Below, one piece after another: positions 1 through 8,491 of a stretch of DNA of 11,322 bases. Below the pieces are notes generated by a model. The model worked only from the letters and a program-made list of their open reading frames with translations. It searched no databases and had not been told where the DNA came from. A program made the translations under genes and the position numbers. Source of the stretch: Oscillospiraceae bacterium (lineage in GTDB: Bacteria; Bacillota_A; Clostridia; Oscillospirales; Oscillospiraceae). The stretch spans positions 1-11,322 of the forward strand of contig JAGBAI010000146.1 in assembly GCA_017939025.1 (NCBI GenBank), read 5' to 3'. How positions within the stretch are numbered: position 1 is the stretch's first letter; every line of letters begins with the position of its first letter.

Positions 1-36
1 ACAGATAAACTTCTTCAAAGAATCGTGGAGGGATAA
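1..36 (+). CDS. C-terminal tail of an upstream gene (partial)
   Basis: The first base opens an in-frame stretch of eleven codons reading TDKLLQRIVEG and ending in TAA at 34-36, three bases before the next start codon. The tail is too short to assign to a family. The tight spacing matches the rest of the operon, and cobalamin ring genes absent from this window (cbiL, cbiC, cbiD, cbiA) would be natural candidates. That it is coding is inferred from frame and spacing only. Confidence 0.45.
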   Translation, partial: TDKLLQRIVEG

Positions 37-39
37 CCT

Positions 40-795
40 ATGGTACATTTTGTTGGCGCAGGCAGCGGCGCGGTAGATCTGATCACGATCCGTGGCGCAA
101 AGCTTCTGGGAGAAGCGGATGTGGTGATTTATGCCGGTTCTCTGGTGAATCCTGATCTGCTGCATTACTGCAAAGAGGGCTGTGAGATTTATGACAGTGC
201 AAAGATGACACTGGAGCAAGTCATAGCTGTGATCAAGGAGGCAGAAGCTGCCGAGAAAACCACCGTGCGCCTCCATACCGGTGACAGCAGTATTTTTGGT
301 GCAGTCCGGGAACAATTTGATGAGCTGATCAAACTGGGGATCGAATACGATGTCTGCCCCGGTGTCAGCTCCTTCTGCGGTGCGGCCGCTTCCCTGAAAA
401 CCGAATATACCCTGCCGGATGTGAGTCAGACCGTCATTATCACCCGGGCTGCAGGAAGAACCCCGGTGCCGGAAAAGCAGTCCATCCGGGAATTGGCTTC
501 CCATCAGGCAACCATGGTATTGTTCCTCAGCACTTCTTTGACCGAGAAATTGCAATCTGAATTGCTCTCTGGCGGTTATCCCGGGGAAACACCTGTGGCA
601 ATCGTTTATAAGGCCACCTGGCCAGAGGAGAAAATCTTCCGCTGCACCGTGGATACCCTCCATAGGACGGTAACGGAAAATGGTCTGACAAAAACAAGTC
701 TCATCATTGTTGGCAACTGCATGGGAGATAAGTATTTAAGAAGCCTTCTGTATCATCCCGGTTTTACTACGGAATTCCGGGAGGCCAGCGAATGA
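40..795 (+). CDS. cbiF: Cobalt-precorrin-4 C11-methyltransferase (CbiF/CobM)
   Basis: A SAM-dependent methyltransferase that methylates C11 of cobalt-precorrin-4 in the anaerobic corrin pathway, in the cytoplasm. The 251 residues match the usual family length. Seen in the protein: the N-terminal VGAGSGAVDLITIRG (5-19), the SAM-loop LHTGDSSIFGA (79-89 region), PGVSSF (107-112) and TVIITRAAGRTPVP (131-144), which together are diagnostic for the CbiF/CobM branch of the tetrapyrrole methylase fold rather than CbiL, CbiH or CbiE. The ATG is preceded by GGAGGG at 27-32 with 7-base spacing. It starts three bases after an upstream stop, and its last four bases (ATGA) are shared with the start of cbiG, so the two are probably translationally coupled. 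No anomaly was seen. Confidence 0.96.
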   Translation: MVHFVGAGSGAVDLITIRGAKLLGEADVVIYAGSLVNPDLLHYCKEGCEIYDSAKMTLEQVIAVIKEAEAAEKTTVRLHTGDSSIFGAVREQFDELIKLGIEYDVCPGVSSFCGAAASLKTEYTLPDVSQTVIITRAAGRTPVPEKQSIRELASHQATMVLFLSTSLTEKLQSELLSGGYPGETPVAIVYKATWPEEKIFRCTVDTLHRTVTENGLTKTSLIIVGNCMGDKYLRSLLYHPGFTTEFREASE

Positions 796-1811
796 AAATC
801 GCAGTCTTTGCCTATAGCCGACAGGGATGTAAAACTGCCCGGCGGGTTATAGAGTATTTTGCAGGCAATGAAATCCAAGCTTATACCATGGCTCGTTTTG
901 AAGAACCGGGATTCGGTTCTATCACCAGACCGTCAAAACCCTTCTATGGCCCCATTTTCAGCAGTATGGATGCTATGGTGTTTGTAGGCAGCACCGGGAT
1001 CGCTGTCAGAGAAATTGCGCCCCATATCCGGGACAAAGCCATAGACCCGGCAGTGGTGTCCATTGATGAATTGGGTAGATTCTGTGTTCCGCTGCTCTCC
1101 GGGCACATCGGCGGAGCCAATGATCTGGCACTGGAACTGGCAAAAGCACTGGAAGCTACCCCAGTGATTACCACCGCAACGGACATTAACAAGCGTTTCT
1201 CCGTGGATGCCTGGGCAGCCAGAAATGGGTATGAAATTGCTTCCTTAAGCCGTGCAAAGGCAGTATCTGCCGCCATTCTGGAGCAGGACGTGCCTCTTTG
1301 CTGTGATTACCCAATCACAACTATGCTGCCGAACGGCGTAAAGACCGGACATTCCGGTGAGGTGGGGATCTGCATCAGTGTGTACCGGGACGAACCTTTT
1401 GAAAAAACCCTGCGGCTGATTCCTAAGGCTTTGCATCTGGGCATCGGCTGCCGCAAAGGAACGCCAATGGAAACGATCCGTGAAGCAGTGGACGAGGTGC
1501 TGAAAGCGCACAATATCGACTGCCGTGCTGTCAAATGTGTATCATCTATCGATCTGAAAGCAGAAGAATCGGGACTTCTGGCATTCTGCCAGGAGTGGAA
1601 GTTACCTGTGACATTTTACTCTGCTGAGGAACTGAAAGCCGTTTCTGGTGATTTTACCCCGTCTGCTTTTGTGCAGAGTATCACCGGGGTGGACAATGTC
1701 TGTGAGCGTGCAGCTCTGATTGGCGCGGAAAAATTGATTGTAAAAAAGACTGCCAGGCACGGTGTCACCGTTGCACTGGCAGAAGAACATTGGGAGGTAC
1801 ACTTTGGGTAA
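792..1811 (+). CDS. cbiG: Cobalt-precorrin-5A hydrolase (CbiG)
   Basis: CbiG opens the ring A delta-lactone of cobalt-precorrin-5A and releases acetaldehyde, a step specific to the anaerobic route. It therefore marks this operon as oxygen-independent. The 339-residue protein shows the N-terminal and middle domain motifs GSTGIAVREIAPHIRDKA (66-83), DPAVVSIDELGRF (85-97), LLSGHIGGAND (101-111) and PVITTATD (124-131). The C-terminal domain has LGIGCRKGT (216-224) followed by a Ser-Ile-Asp-Leu-Lys segment near 252-256. Length and domain order are normal. GGGAGG at 779-784 lies 7 bases before the ATG, which overlaps the cbiF stop in an ATGA tetranucleotide. The 3' end overlaps cbiH by eight bases. 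Confidence 0.96.
   Translation: MKIAVFAYSRQGCKTARRVIEYFAGNEIQAYTMARFEEPGFGSITRPSKPFYGPIFSSMDAMVFVGSTGIAVREIAPHIRDKAIDPAVVSIDELGRFCVPLLSGHIGGANDLALELAKALEATPVITTATDINKRFSVDAWAARNGYEIASLSRAKAVSAAILEQDVPLCCDYPITTMLPNGVKTGHSGEVGICISVYRDEPFEKTLRLIPKALHLGIGCRKGTPMETIREAVDEVLKAHNIDCRAVKCVSSIDLKAEESGLLAFCQEWKLPVTFYSAEELKAVSGDFTPSAFVQSITGVDNVCERAALIGAEKLIVKKTARHGVTVALAEEHWEVHFG
1792..1806 (+). promoter_or_regulatory. Ribosome binding site deciding a TTG start for cbiH
   Basis: GGGAGG at 1792-1797, inside the end of cbiG, lies 6 bases before TTG at 1804-1806. The TTG immediately precedes the conserved GKLIVVGIGPGD that begins CbiH-family proteins. A GTG at 1762 would add 14 residues unlike the family and has no comparable Shine-Dalgarno sequence, so TTG is preferred. 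Confidence 0.75.
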
Positions 1812-2535
1812 GCTGATTGTTGTGGGCATTGGCCCTGGTGACTATGAGAATATGACCATCCGTGCAGACCGGGCGCTGCAAGACAGTGATGTGATCATCG
1901 GTTATACCGTATATGTGGATCTGGTTCGGGACCGGTATTCTGATAAGGAATTCTTTGAAACCCCTATGACCCGGGAAGCGGAACGCTGCCAGATCGCCAT
2001 CGATGAGGCCCGGAAAGGCAAAAAAGTTGCTATGGTCTGTTCCGGCGACAGCGGCATTTACGGCATGGCTGCACTGATTTACGAACTGCGGGGAGAACGT
2101 GCCGATCCGGAAGTGGAAGTGATTCCCGGACTGACAGCTGCCTGCAGCGGCGGAGCTTTGCTGGGTGCTCCTCTGACCCATGACTTTGCGGTGATCAGTC
2201 TGAGCAACCGGCTGACCCCATGGGAGAAGATTGCAAAACGGCTGGAATGTGCTGCTATGGCTGATCTGGGTATCGTGCTGTACAACCCCCGAAGCAAGGG
2301 CCGCCCGGATAATCTGCGCCTCGCCTGCGATATTTTGCTGAAATACCTTCCGGCTGATCGTCCCTGCGGCGTGGCCCATTACATTGGCCGGGAAGGAGAA
2401 GAAAGCGTCTTCCTGACGCTATCCGAGCTTCGGAATGCAGATATTGATATGTTCAGCACGGTGTTTATCGGAAACGCCCAGACGCGCATGATCGGGGACA
2501 AAATGGTCACCCCCAGAGGATACAAAGATGTATAA
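1804..2535 (+). CDS. cbiH: Cobalt-precorrin-3 C17-methyltransferase (CbiH/CobJ)
   Basis: This SAM-dependent enzyme methylates C17 and drives ring contraction to give cobalt-precorrin-4. From the TTG start it is 243 residues, the usual size of stand-alone CbiH. Seen: VVGIGPGDYENMT (6-18), IIGYTVYVDL (31-40), MVCSGDSGIYGMA (77-89), IPGLTAACSGGALLGAP (107-123) with LTHDFAVISLSNRLTPW just after, YNPRSKGRPDNL (160-171) and the C-terminal MVTPRGY (234-240). These are CobJ/CbiH signatures. No C-terminal ferredoxin-like extension is present, unlike the longer Fe-S CbiH60 type. It overlaps cbiG by eight bases at its start and the cbiJ-cbiE-cbiT fusion by eight bases at its end. Confidence 0.95.
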   Translation: MGKLIVVGIGPGDYENMTIRADRALQDSDVIIGYTVYVDLVRDRYSDKEFFETPMTREAERCQIAIDEARKGKKVAMVCSGDSGIYGMAALIYELRGERADPEVEVIPGLTAACSGGALLGAPLTHDFAVISLSNRLTPWEKIAKRLECAAMADLGIVLYNPRSKGRPDNLRLACDILLKYLPADRPCGVAHYIGREGEESVFLTLSELRNADIDMFSTVFIGNAQTRMIGDKMVTPRGYKDV

Positions 2536-4498
2536 AATTTGCGTTTTTGCAGGCACTACGGAGGGCCGGGAACTGGTGGAGTTTCTTTCCTCGCAGCCGG
2601 TTTTCGTGACAGCCTGTGTGGCAACGGAATATGGGGAAACCCTGCTTTCTGCCAAAGATAATCTGGCCATTTCCGCCCAGCGGCTTACCGTCATAGAAAT
2701 GGAAGAATTGTTTGGGAAAGAGCGATTCGACATCGTGGTGGACGCCACCCATCCCTATGCCAGTGCGGTAACGGAGAATATTGCTTCTGCCTGCAAAGCT
2801 GCCGGCACAGAGTATCTGCGGCTGCAACGCAGCGGCGCAGCGGTTCCCGAGGATGCGGTGTTTGCTGCGGACATTGCGGAAGCGGTTTCATACTTAAACA
2901 GTGTGGAAGGAAATATCCTGCTGACCACAGGAAGCAAAGAACTTCACAAGTTTACATTTATCAAAGACTTTGCGGACAGAGTCTATGCCCGGGTACTTCC
3001 AATGGAAGAATCTCTGCAGCTGTGTGAGTCCGCCGGGGTGAAGCCTGCTCACATCTTGGCCATGCAGGGGCCTTTCTCCAAAGAAATGAATGTTGCCATG
3101 CTGAAAAGTGTGGATGCCAAATTCCTGGTGACCAAGGATTCAGGAAATAAGGGCGGCTTTGAAGAAAAACAAGCTGCTGCACGGGAAGTTGGTGCAAAGC
3201 TGGTAGTCATCGGCAGACCGCCTCAACGGGAAGGTTTCAGCTTTGTGGAAACCATTTCTCTGCTGAGCCATCGGTTCGGACTAAAATCCAGGCCGCAGGT
3301 CACAGTGGTGGGCATCGGCCCCGGAAGCAAGGCTGCCATGACCGAAGAAGTCAAAACTGCCCTCGCCAATGCGGACTGCATCATTGGTGCGAGGCGGATG
3401 GTGGAAGCGGTCGCACAGCCGGAACAGGCCGTGCATCATGCCATCGCTCCGGAAGAAATTACCGCCTTTATTCTGACACATCCGGAATACCGCCGTTTTG
3501 TCGTTTCCATGTCCGGGGATGTGGGGTTCTTCAGCGGCACGAAAAAACTGCTTCCGATGCTCCGCAACTGTGATGTGAACGTGCTGCCGGGGATCAGTTC
3601 CATGGTGTATCTGTGCGCCAAACTGGGAACTTCCTACGAGAATGTGGTGCCGGTCAGCGTTCATGGCCGTGACCATGATATCATCCCGGATATCCGAAGA
3701 ATCGAAAGGGTCTTTGCCTTGGTTGGCGGCGAGAACGGTATAGGTAATCTGTGCCGGGAATTGACAGAGGCTGGCCTTGGCAAGGTAAAGGTAAGTGTGG
3801 GTGAACGGCTCAGCTATCCCGATGAGAAAATCACCGCCGGCACAGCCGAAAGCTTGCAAAACCAGGAATTTAAGACACTTAGCGTCGCTCTGATTGAAAA
3901 TGATGCTGCGGATGCACCTGCCGTCTGTGGCCTGCCGGATGATGCCTTCCTCCGGACAGAATCCGTCCCCATGACCAAGAGCGAAGTTCGCGCCGTTTGT
4001 CTCAGTAAACTTGCGCTGACGGAAAAGGCAGTAGCCTGGGATGTGGGTGCCGGAACGGGCAGTGTTGCCATTGAGATGGCGCTGCAAGCCAGTAAGGGTG
4101 CGGTTTATGCCATTGAACGGAAGGATGCAGCAGTGGAAATTTTGCAAGAGAATGTCCGTAAATTCCGTACATCCAATCTGACAGTTGTTCCGGGAACTGC
4201 CCCCAATGCCTGCACTGACTTGCCTGCGCCCACTCATGCGTTCATTGGCGGCAGCAGCGGTAATATGAAAGAAATCATCACATTGCTGCTTCAGAAGAAT
4301 CCAAAAGTTAGAATTGTAGCCACCGCCATCGCACTGGAATCTATTGGGGAATTAACGGAATGTATGAAGCACTTTGCTTTTGAAGAAGCCGAAGTGGTCA
4401 GTATGACCGTTGCCCGGAACCGGAAAGCAGGTCACTATAACCTGATGACCGGGCAGAATCCCATCTATATTTTCACCATGCAGGGAGGAAAACTGTGA
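2528..4498 (+). CDS. cbiJ-cbiE-cbiT: Trifunctional CbiJ-CbiE-CbiT fusion (precorrin-6A reductase, C5- and C15-methyltransferase/decarboxylase)
   Basis: Three consecutive pathway enzymes are fused in one 656-residue chain. Residues 1-245 are CbiJ/CobK, cobalt-precorrin-6A reductase: FAGTTEGREL (7-16), DATHPYASA (72-80), LTTGSKEL (132-139), QGPFSKEMN (180-188) and VTKDSGNKGG (201-210). Residues 257-460 are CbiE, the C5-methyltransferase: VTVVGIGPGS (258-267), ADCIIGARR (282-290), MSGDVGFFSG (328-337) and VLPGISSM (352-359). Residues 468-650 are CbiT, which methylates C15 and decarboxylates the C12 acetate: PMTKSEVRA (481-489), the SAM motif DVGAGTGSVAIEM (505-517), FIGGSSGNM (572-580). CbiET fusions are well known in the aerobic CobL form; an added N-terminal CbiJ is less common. 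GAGGA at 2516-2520 precedes the ATG by 7 bases. The reading frame is continuous, with no sign of frameshift. Confidence 0.95.
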   Translation: MYKICVFAGTTEGRELVEFLSSQPVFVTACVATEYGETLLSAKDNLAISAQRLTVIEMEELFGKERFDIVVDATHPYASAVTENIASACKAAGTEYLRLQRSGAAVPEDAVFAADIAEAVSYLNSVEGNILLTTGSKELHKFTFIKDFADRVYARVLPMEESLQLCESAGVKPAHILAMQGPFSKEMNVAMLKSVDAKFLVTKDSGNKGGFEEKQAAAREVGAKLVVIGRPPQREGFSFVETISLLSHRFGLKSRPQVTVVGIGPGSKAAMTEEVKTALANADCIIGARRMVEAVAQPEQAVHHAIAPEEITAFILTHPEYRRFVVSMSGDVGFFSGTKKLLPMLRNCDVNVLPGISSMVYLCAKLGTSYENVVPVSVHGRDHDIIPDIRRIERVFALVGGENGIGNLCRELTEAGLGKVKVSVGERLSYPDEKITAGTAESLQNQEFKTLSVALIENDAADAPAVCGLPDDAFLRTESVPMTKSEVRAVCLSKLALTEKAVAWDVGAGTGSVAIEMALQASKGAVYAIERKDAAVEILQENVRKFRTSNLTVVPGTAPNACTDLPAPTHAFIGGSSGNMKEIITLLLQKNPKVRIVATAIALESIGELTECMKHFAFEEAEVVSMTVARNRKAGHYNLMTGQNPIYIFTMQGGKL

Positions 4499-5463
4499 TG
4501 TGCTCTTTATTGGCACTGGTGCTTGGCTTTGGAATTGATTTGCTCGTGGGAGACCCTCATAGCATCCCCCATCCGGTGATTCTTATCGGCAAGCTGATTA
4601 CAATCATTGAGAATCTGGTGCGGAAGGTGTTTCCAAAGACCGTCAGAGGAGAGAACTTCGCAGGTTTCATTCTATGGCTGCTGGTGGCTACAATCTCCAC
4701 AGCGGTTCCGGCCCTTCTGCTGCTAATCTGTTACGGGGTGAATACCTGGCTTGGCCTTGCAATGGAGAGCATTATGTGTGCGCAGATCCTTGCAACCAAG
4801 TCGCTGAAAGACGAAAGCATGAAAGTTTATCATGCTCTGCAAACCGGGAATATAGAAAAATCCCGCTATGCAGTCTCCATGATTGTCGGCCGGGATACTG
4901 CCAATCTGGATGACAAGGCTGTTACCCGTGCAGCAGTGGAAACCGTTGCGGAAAACACCTCTGACGGTATTGTGGCTCCCATGCTGTACCTCGCCATTGG
5001 CGGTGCGCCTCTGGGATTTTTCTACAAGGCGGTGAACACCATGGACTCCATGCTGGGCTATGTGGAGATGCCTTATAAAAATATCGGTCTGGTGCCTGCC
5101 AAGATGGATGATATCGTGAATTATATTCCTGCCCGTTTGTCTGCCTTTGTGATGCTGGCTGCAGGGTGGCTGCTGAAGCTGAATGTAATAAATGGCATAA
5201 AAATCTTCAAGCGAGACCGGTTCAACCATGCAAGCCCCAATTCTGCCCAGACGGAATCGGTCTGCGCAGGTCTTCTGGGTCTGCAGCTGGCAGGAGATGC
5301 CTGGTATCACGGCGAGCTGCATAAGAAAAAGTTCATCGGCGATGCCCTGCGGGAAATCGAATACGAAGATATTAAGCGTGCCTGCCGTTTGCTGTATGTG
5401 ACGGCGGTGCTGTCCCTGATCCTGTTTGGCGGAGTAAAACTGTTGGTTCTGGTGGTGATTTGA
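4498..5463 (+). CDS. cbiB: Adenosylcobinamide-phosphate synthase, membrane protein (CbiB)
   Basis: CbiB is an integral membrane enzyme that amidates the ring D propionate of adenosylcobyric acid with aminopropanol (phosphate). The 321 residues show VGDPHSIPHPV (17-27), KSLKDESM (101-108), GRDTANLDD (131-139), AAVETVAENTSDGIVAPM (145-162), NTMDSMLGY (180-188), the IPARLSAF segment (210-217) and HASPNSAQTES (244-254). All are typical of the family. Hydrophobic segments fall near 3-17, 56-79, 158-176, 213-228 and 300-320. The preferred ATG shares one base with the fusion gene's stop (TGATG). GTG at 4495 is an alternative: GGAGG at 4484-4488 is 6 bases from GTG and 9 from ATG. It sits directly before cobD, which supplies its co-substrate. 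Confidence 0.94.
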   Translation: MCSLLALVLGFGIDLLVGDPHSIPHPVILIGKLITIIENLVRKVFPKTVRGENFAGFILWLLVATISTAVPALLLLICYGVNTWLGLAMESIMCAQILATKSLKDESMKVYHALQTGNIEKSRYAVSMIVGRDTANLDDKAVTRAAVETVAENTSDGIVAPMLYLAIGGAPLGFFYKAVNTMDSMLGYVEMPYKNIGLVPAKMDDIVNYIPARLSAFVMLAAGWLLKLNVINGIKIFKRDRFNHASPNSAQTESVCAGLLGLQLAGDAWYHGELHKKKFIGDALREIEYEDIKRACRLLYVTAVLSLILFGGVKLLVLVVI

Positions 5464-6503
5464 TGTTATTTCGAACGAACAATCCCCATGGCGGTGATAT
5501 TTACGGAGAGGAAATCCTGCTGGACTTCTCTGCCAATACAAATCCCTTTGGAACGCCCCAGGGGGTTTTGGATGCCGTGGGCTCCGCATTGCCGGAAATG
5601 CACCGCTATCCGGATCCCTACTGCCGAAAACTGACCCAGGCGATTGCTGACTTTGAAGGTGTCCCACGGGAGTACATTCTTTGCGGCAATGGTGCTGCCG
5701 ATCTGATCTATGCCTACTGCGAGGCAGTGCACCCGAAGCTGGCTGTCGAACTGGCACCGACCTTTTCGGAATATACCCTGGGACTGAAACGGGTAGGCTG
5801 CCGGGTGGAACGCTTCTTTCTGCCACCGGAAAATGACTTTGCCCTGGAGGACGGTTTTCTAAAGTTTTTGGCAGAACAAAAACCGGAAGCAGTCTTCCTG
5901 TGCAATCCGAACAATCCCACGGGAAAGATCATTCCGCCGGATCTTATGAAAAAAATCCTTGCATTCTGCGCGAAACATGACACGCAGCTGTTTGTGGATG
6001 AATGCTTCCTGGATCTTTCCGACAGCGGTGAAAGCTTGAAGCAGCATCTTACAAACAATCGGAATCTCTTCATTCTGAAAGCCTTCACCAAAAGCTATGG
6101 CATGGCAGGTATCCGGCTTGGCTACTGCCTGTGTGCCGACGGGAAACTGCTCTCTCGTATGGCAGCAGCATCTCAGCCCTGGAATGTATCCTGCCTTGCT
6201 CAGGCGGCAGGTGTGGCAGCGTTGCAGGAACAGGAATTTTTACAGAAAACCAAGGATTTGGTTGCGGTGGAGCGGCAATGGCTGAAACGGGAACTGGAAG
6301 CACTGGGCTTCCGGGTCATCCCATCCAGCGTTAACTATCTGCTGTTCCAGGCAAAGCCCGATCTGCATACGAAGCTGAAAGCTAAGAAAATCGCCATCCG
6401 AAACTGCGATAACTACTTTGGCCTGGGGCCGGGCTGGTACCGGGTTGCGGTACGGCTCCATGAAGAAAACGAAGCTCTGATCCGGGCAATGAAAGAGGTG
6501 TGA
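5463..6503 (+). CDS. cobD: L-threonine-O-3-phosphate decarboxylase (CobD), PLP-dependent
   Basis: A fold-type I PLP enzyme of the histidinol-phosphate aminotransferase family, 346 residues. The family includes HisC, but context next to cbiB and the early SANTNPFG (residues 23-30), typical of CobD, favour threonine-phosphate decarboxylase, which makes (R)-1-amino-2-propanol phosphate for the nucleotide loop. Visible elements: RYPDPYC (48-54), CGNGAADLI (74-82), [10 protein letters not shown] (146-155), [10 protein letters not shown] (177-186) and the PLP lysine in [14 protein letters not shown] (Lys210). The C-terminal part contains the RVAVR segment expected for substrate carboxylate/phosphate contacts. 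The ATG overlaps the cbiB stop as TGATG; an in-frame TTG one codon earlier is less likely. Threonine kinase (PduX type) is not in the window. Confidence 0.9.
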   Translation: MLFRTNNPHGGDIYGEEILLDFSANTNPFGTPQGVLDAVGSALPEMHRYPDPYCRKLTQAIADFEGVPREYILCGNGAADLIYAYCEAVHPKLAVELAPTFSEYTLGLKRVGCRVERFFLPPENDFALEDGFLKFLAEQKPEAVFLCNPNNPTGKIIPPDLMKKILAFCAKHDTQLFVDECFLDLSDSGESLKQHLTNNRNLFILKAFTKSYGMAGIRLGYCLCADGKLLSRMAAASQPWNVSCLAQAAGVAALQEQEFLQKTKDLVAVERQWLKRELEALGFRVIPSSVNYLLFQAKPDLHTKLKAKKIAIRNCDNYFGLGPGWYRVAVRLHEENEALIRAMKEV

Positions 6504-6505
6504 CT

Positions 6506-7969
6506 ATGGCAAAGAACATTATGATCCAGGGAACCATGTCCAATGCAGGAAAAAGCCTGCTGTGTGCGGGCCTGTGCCGGATTTTCAAGCAGGACGGTTA
6601 CCGGGTAGCCCCTTTCAAAAGTCAGAATATGGCCTTAAACTCCTTTATCACCGTCGATGGCGGCGAAATGGGCCGGGCACAGGTGGTACAGGCGGAAGCC
6701 GCAGGCATTGTGCCTGATGTTCGCATGAATCCCATTCTTTTGAAACCTACCACCGATGTGGGCAGCCAGGTCATTGTAAACGGTGTGGTTCAGGGCAATA
6801 TGCGGGCCATGGAGTATTACAAGCGGAAACGGGAGTTTATCCCAGCAGTCATGGAAGCCTACAACTCGTTGGCAGCGGAGTATGACATCATCGTCATTGA
6901 AGGTGCCGGCAGTCCTGCGGAGATCAATCTGAAGCAGGAGGATATCGTCAACATGGGCCTTGCAAGATTAGTGGATGCGCCTGTTCTGCTGGTGGGTGAC
7001 ATTGACCGGGGCGGTGTGTTTGCCCAGCTTTACGGTACCGTAGCCCTGCTGGAAGCGGATGAACGGGCCAGAATCAAAGGCACCGTGGTGAACAAATTCC
7101 GGGGTGACAGGAAAATTCTGGAACCGGGCATCAAAATACTGGAAGATCTCTGCGGTGTCCCTGTGGCAGGTGTGATCCCCTATACCTATGTGGATGTGGA
7201 TGATGAAGACAGCTTAAGCGAGCGGTTTAACCGCAGCACGGATCGAAAACTCCTGGATATCGCCGTGATTCGGCTGCCCAGAATTTCCAATTTCACAGAT
7301 TTCACTCCCTTTGAACGGTACGAAAATGTTTCCCTGCGGTATGTGGAGAAAGTATCTGACTTACAGAAACCGGATATGATTCTGGTTCCCGGCACCAAGA
7401 GCACCATTTCCGATCTGAAGTGGCTGCGGCAAAGCGGTCTGGAAGCAGCGGTTCTGAAAGCTGCGGCAGCAGGAACGCTGGTCTTCGGTATCTGCGGCGG
7501 TTATCAGATGCTGGGAAGAACCGTTTCTGATCCGGATCAGGTAGAAGCTGCCGGAGTGACGGAAATTGCCGGTATGGACTTGCTTCCCATGGATACGGTT
7601 TTTCATGGAGAGAAAGTGCAGACCCAAACCAACGGCATCTTTGCAGGGATCGAAGGGATGCTGTCCGGCTTAAACGGCATTTCCTATGAGGGCTATGAGA
7701 TTCACATGGGCCGCAGTCAGGAAGCACTGACTCCGGTTACTGGGAATGGCAATGTTTACGGCAGCTACATCCATGGAATCTTCGATGCACCCGGTGTAAC
7801 AGACACCATTCTGAAAGCCCTGTGCCAGCAAAAGGGTATCGATTTTGAAGCCCTTGGTACCTTCGATATGAGGGCATATAAGGAGCAGCAGTATGATAAA
7901 CTGGCAGACGCTGTCCGGAAAGGGTTGGATATGGAGCTGGTCTACAAGATCCTGAACCGGGAGGTGTAA
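6506..7969 (+). CDS. cbiP: Cobyric acid synthase (CbiP/CobQ), glutamine-hydrolysing
   Basis: Amidates the b, d, e and g carboxylates of adenosylcobyrinic a,c-diamide using glutamine and ATP. The 487-residue length is normal. The N-terminal dethiobiotin-synthetase-like ATPase domain shows [18 protein letters not shown] (7-24), the [10 protein letters not shown] segment (37-46), [12 protein letters not shown] (131-142) and [13 protein letters not shown] (162-174). The C-terminal class I glutamine amidotransferase domain shows VPGTKST (294-300), the nucleophile in [11 protein letters not shown] (Cys330) and the histidine in GSYIHGIFD (His423). MGRS at 401-404 follows the expected YEIH. ATG at 6506 is chosen because GAGG at 6495-6498 is 7 bases away; a GTG at 6500 overlapping the cobD stop would add two residues. 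Confidence 0.95.
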   Translation: MAKNIMIQGTMSNAGKSLLCAGLCRIFKQDGYRVAPFKSQNMALNSFITVDGGEMGRAQVVQAEAAGIVPDVRMNPILLKPTTDVGSQVIVNGVVQGNMRAMEYYKRKREFIPAVMEAYNSLAAEYDIIVIEGAGSPAEINLKQEDIVNMGLARLVDAPVLLVGDIDRGGVFAQLYGTVALLEADERARIKGTVVNKFRGDRKILEPGIKILEDLCGVPVAGVIPYTYVDVDDEDSLSERFNRSTDRKLLDIAVIRLPRISNFTDFTPFERYENVSLRYVEKVSDLQKPDMILVPGTKSTISDLKWLRQSGLEAAVLKAAAAGTLVFGICGGYQMLGRTVSDPDQVEAAGVTEIAGMDLLPMDTVFHGEKVQTQTNGIFAGIEGMLSGLNGISYEGYEIHMGRSQEALTPVTGNGNVYGSYIHGIFDAPGVTDTILKALCQQKGIDFEALGTFDMRAYKEQQYDKLADAVRKGLDMELVYKILNREV

Positions 7970-7972
7970 GGT

Positions 7973-8491
7973 GTGCCGGGACTGATCCATATTTACTGCG
8001 GTGACGGAAAAGGAAAAACCACTGCTGCTGTTGGTCTGGCTGTCCGTGCAGCCAGTGCGGGAAAGAAAGTGGTATTTACCCAGTTTTTCAAGGATGGAAG
8101 CTCCTCCGAAATCAAAGTGCTGCAGAATGTAGAAAATATCCAGATTATGCACAGCAACACCGTCCGGAGCTTCTGGAAACGGATGACGGATGCGGAGAAG
8201 GCAAGGGCAAGTGAAGATTATACCCGGCTGTTTTCCGATGTTACCCGATTGGCAATGGATGCTGACTTGCTGGTTCTGGATGAAATTGTTTCTGCCTGCA
8301 ACCACGGAACGGTTGCAGAGGTGGCAGTTGCAGATTTCCTTCGCAGCAAACCAGAGCGTCTGGAAGTAGTACTGACCGGACGGGATCCATCGGAACGCTT
8401 ACTGCATCTTGCGGACTATGTGACGCAAATGCAGAAGATCAAGCACCCCTATGACTGCGGCATCGCCGCCAGAAAAGGAATTGAGTTTTAA
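7973..8491 (+). CDS. cobA: Cob(I)yrinic acid a,c-diamide adenosyltransferase (CobA/CobO/BtuR type)
   Basis: Transfers the adenosyl group of ATP to Co(I) corrinoids, giving the adenosylated substrate needed by CbiP and later enzymes. The 172-residue protein has the unusual P-loop YCGDGKGKTTAA (8-19), the acidic LVLDEIVSACNHG (100-112), LTGRDPSE (134-141) and the C-terminal ADYVTQM, KHPYDCGIAARKGIEF (147-172 region), all CobA hallmarks; PduO and EutT types lack this set. It starts with GTG, supported by GGGAGG at 7959-7964 with 8-base spacing, and lies three bases after the cbiP stop. Its TAA shares one base with the cobT ATG (TAATG). Confidence 0.95.
   Translation: MPGLIHIYCGDGKGKTTAAVGLAVRAASAGKKVVFTQFFKDGSSSEIKVLQNVENIQIMHSNTVRSFWKRMTDAEKARASEDYTRLFSDVTRLAMDADLLVLDEIVSACNHGTVAEVAVADFLRSKPERLEVVLTGRDPSERLLHLADYVTQMQKIKHPYDCGIAARKGIEF

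Noticed and set aside
3281..4237. 318-codon open frame on the - strand opposite cbiE-cbiT
   Set aside because: It lies wholly inside a gene with strong family motifs, has no ribosome binding site pattern or recognisable domain, and its composition is that of reversed coding sequence.
4723..5826. 367-codon open frame on the - strand spanning cbiB and cobD
   Set aside because: Long, but antisense to two well-supported genes; the His/Gln/Pro-rich translation resembles reverse-strand shadow, with no domain motif.
5463..6503. Reading the PLP enzyme as histidinol-phosphate aminotransferase (HisC)
   Set aside because: The fold is shared, but its position overlapping cbiB inside a cobalamin operon, with no his genes nearby, makes CobD the better assignment.
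7670..8305. 211-codon open frame on the - strand across the cbiP-cobA junction
   Set aside because: It shadows two certain genes and shows no recognisable protein features.
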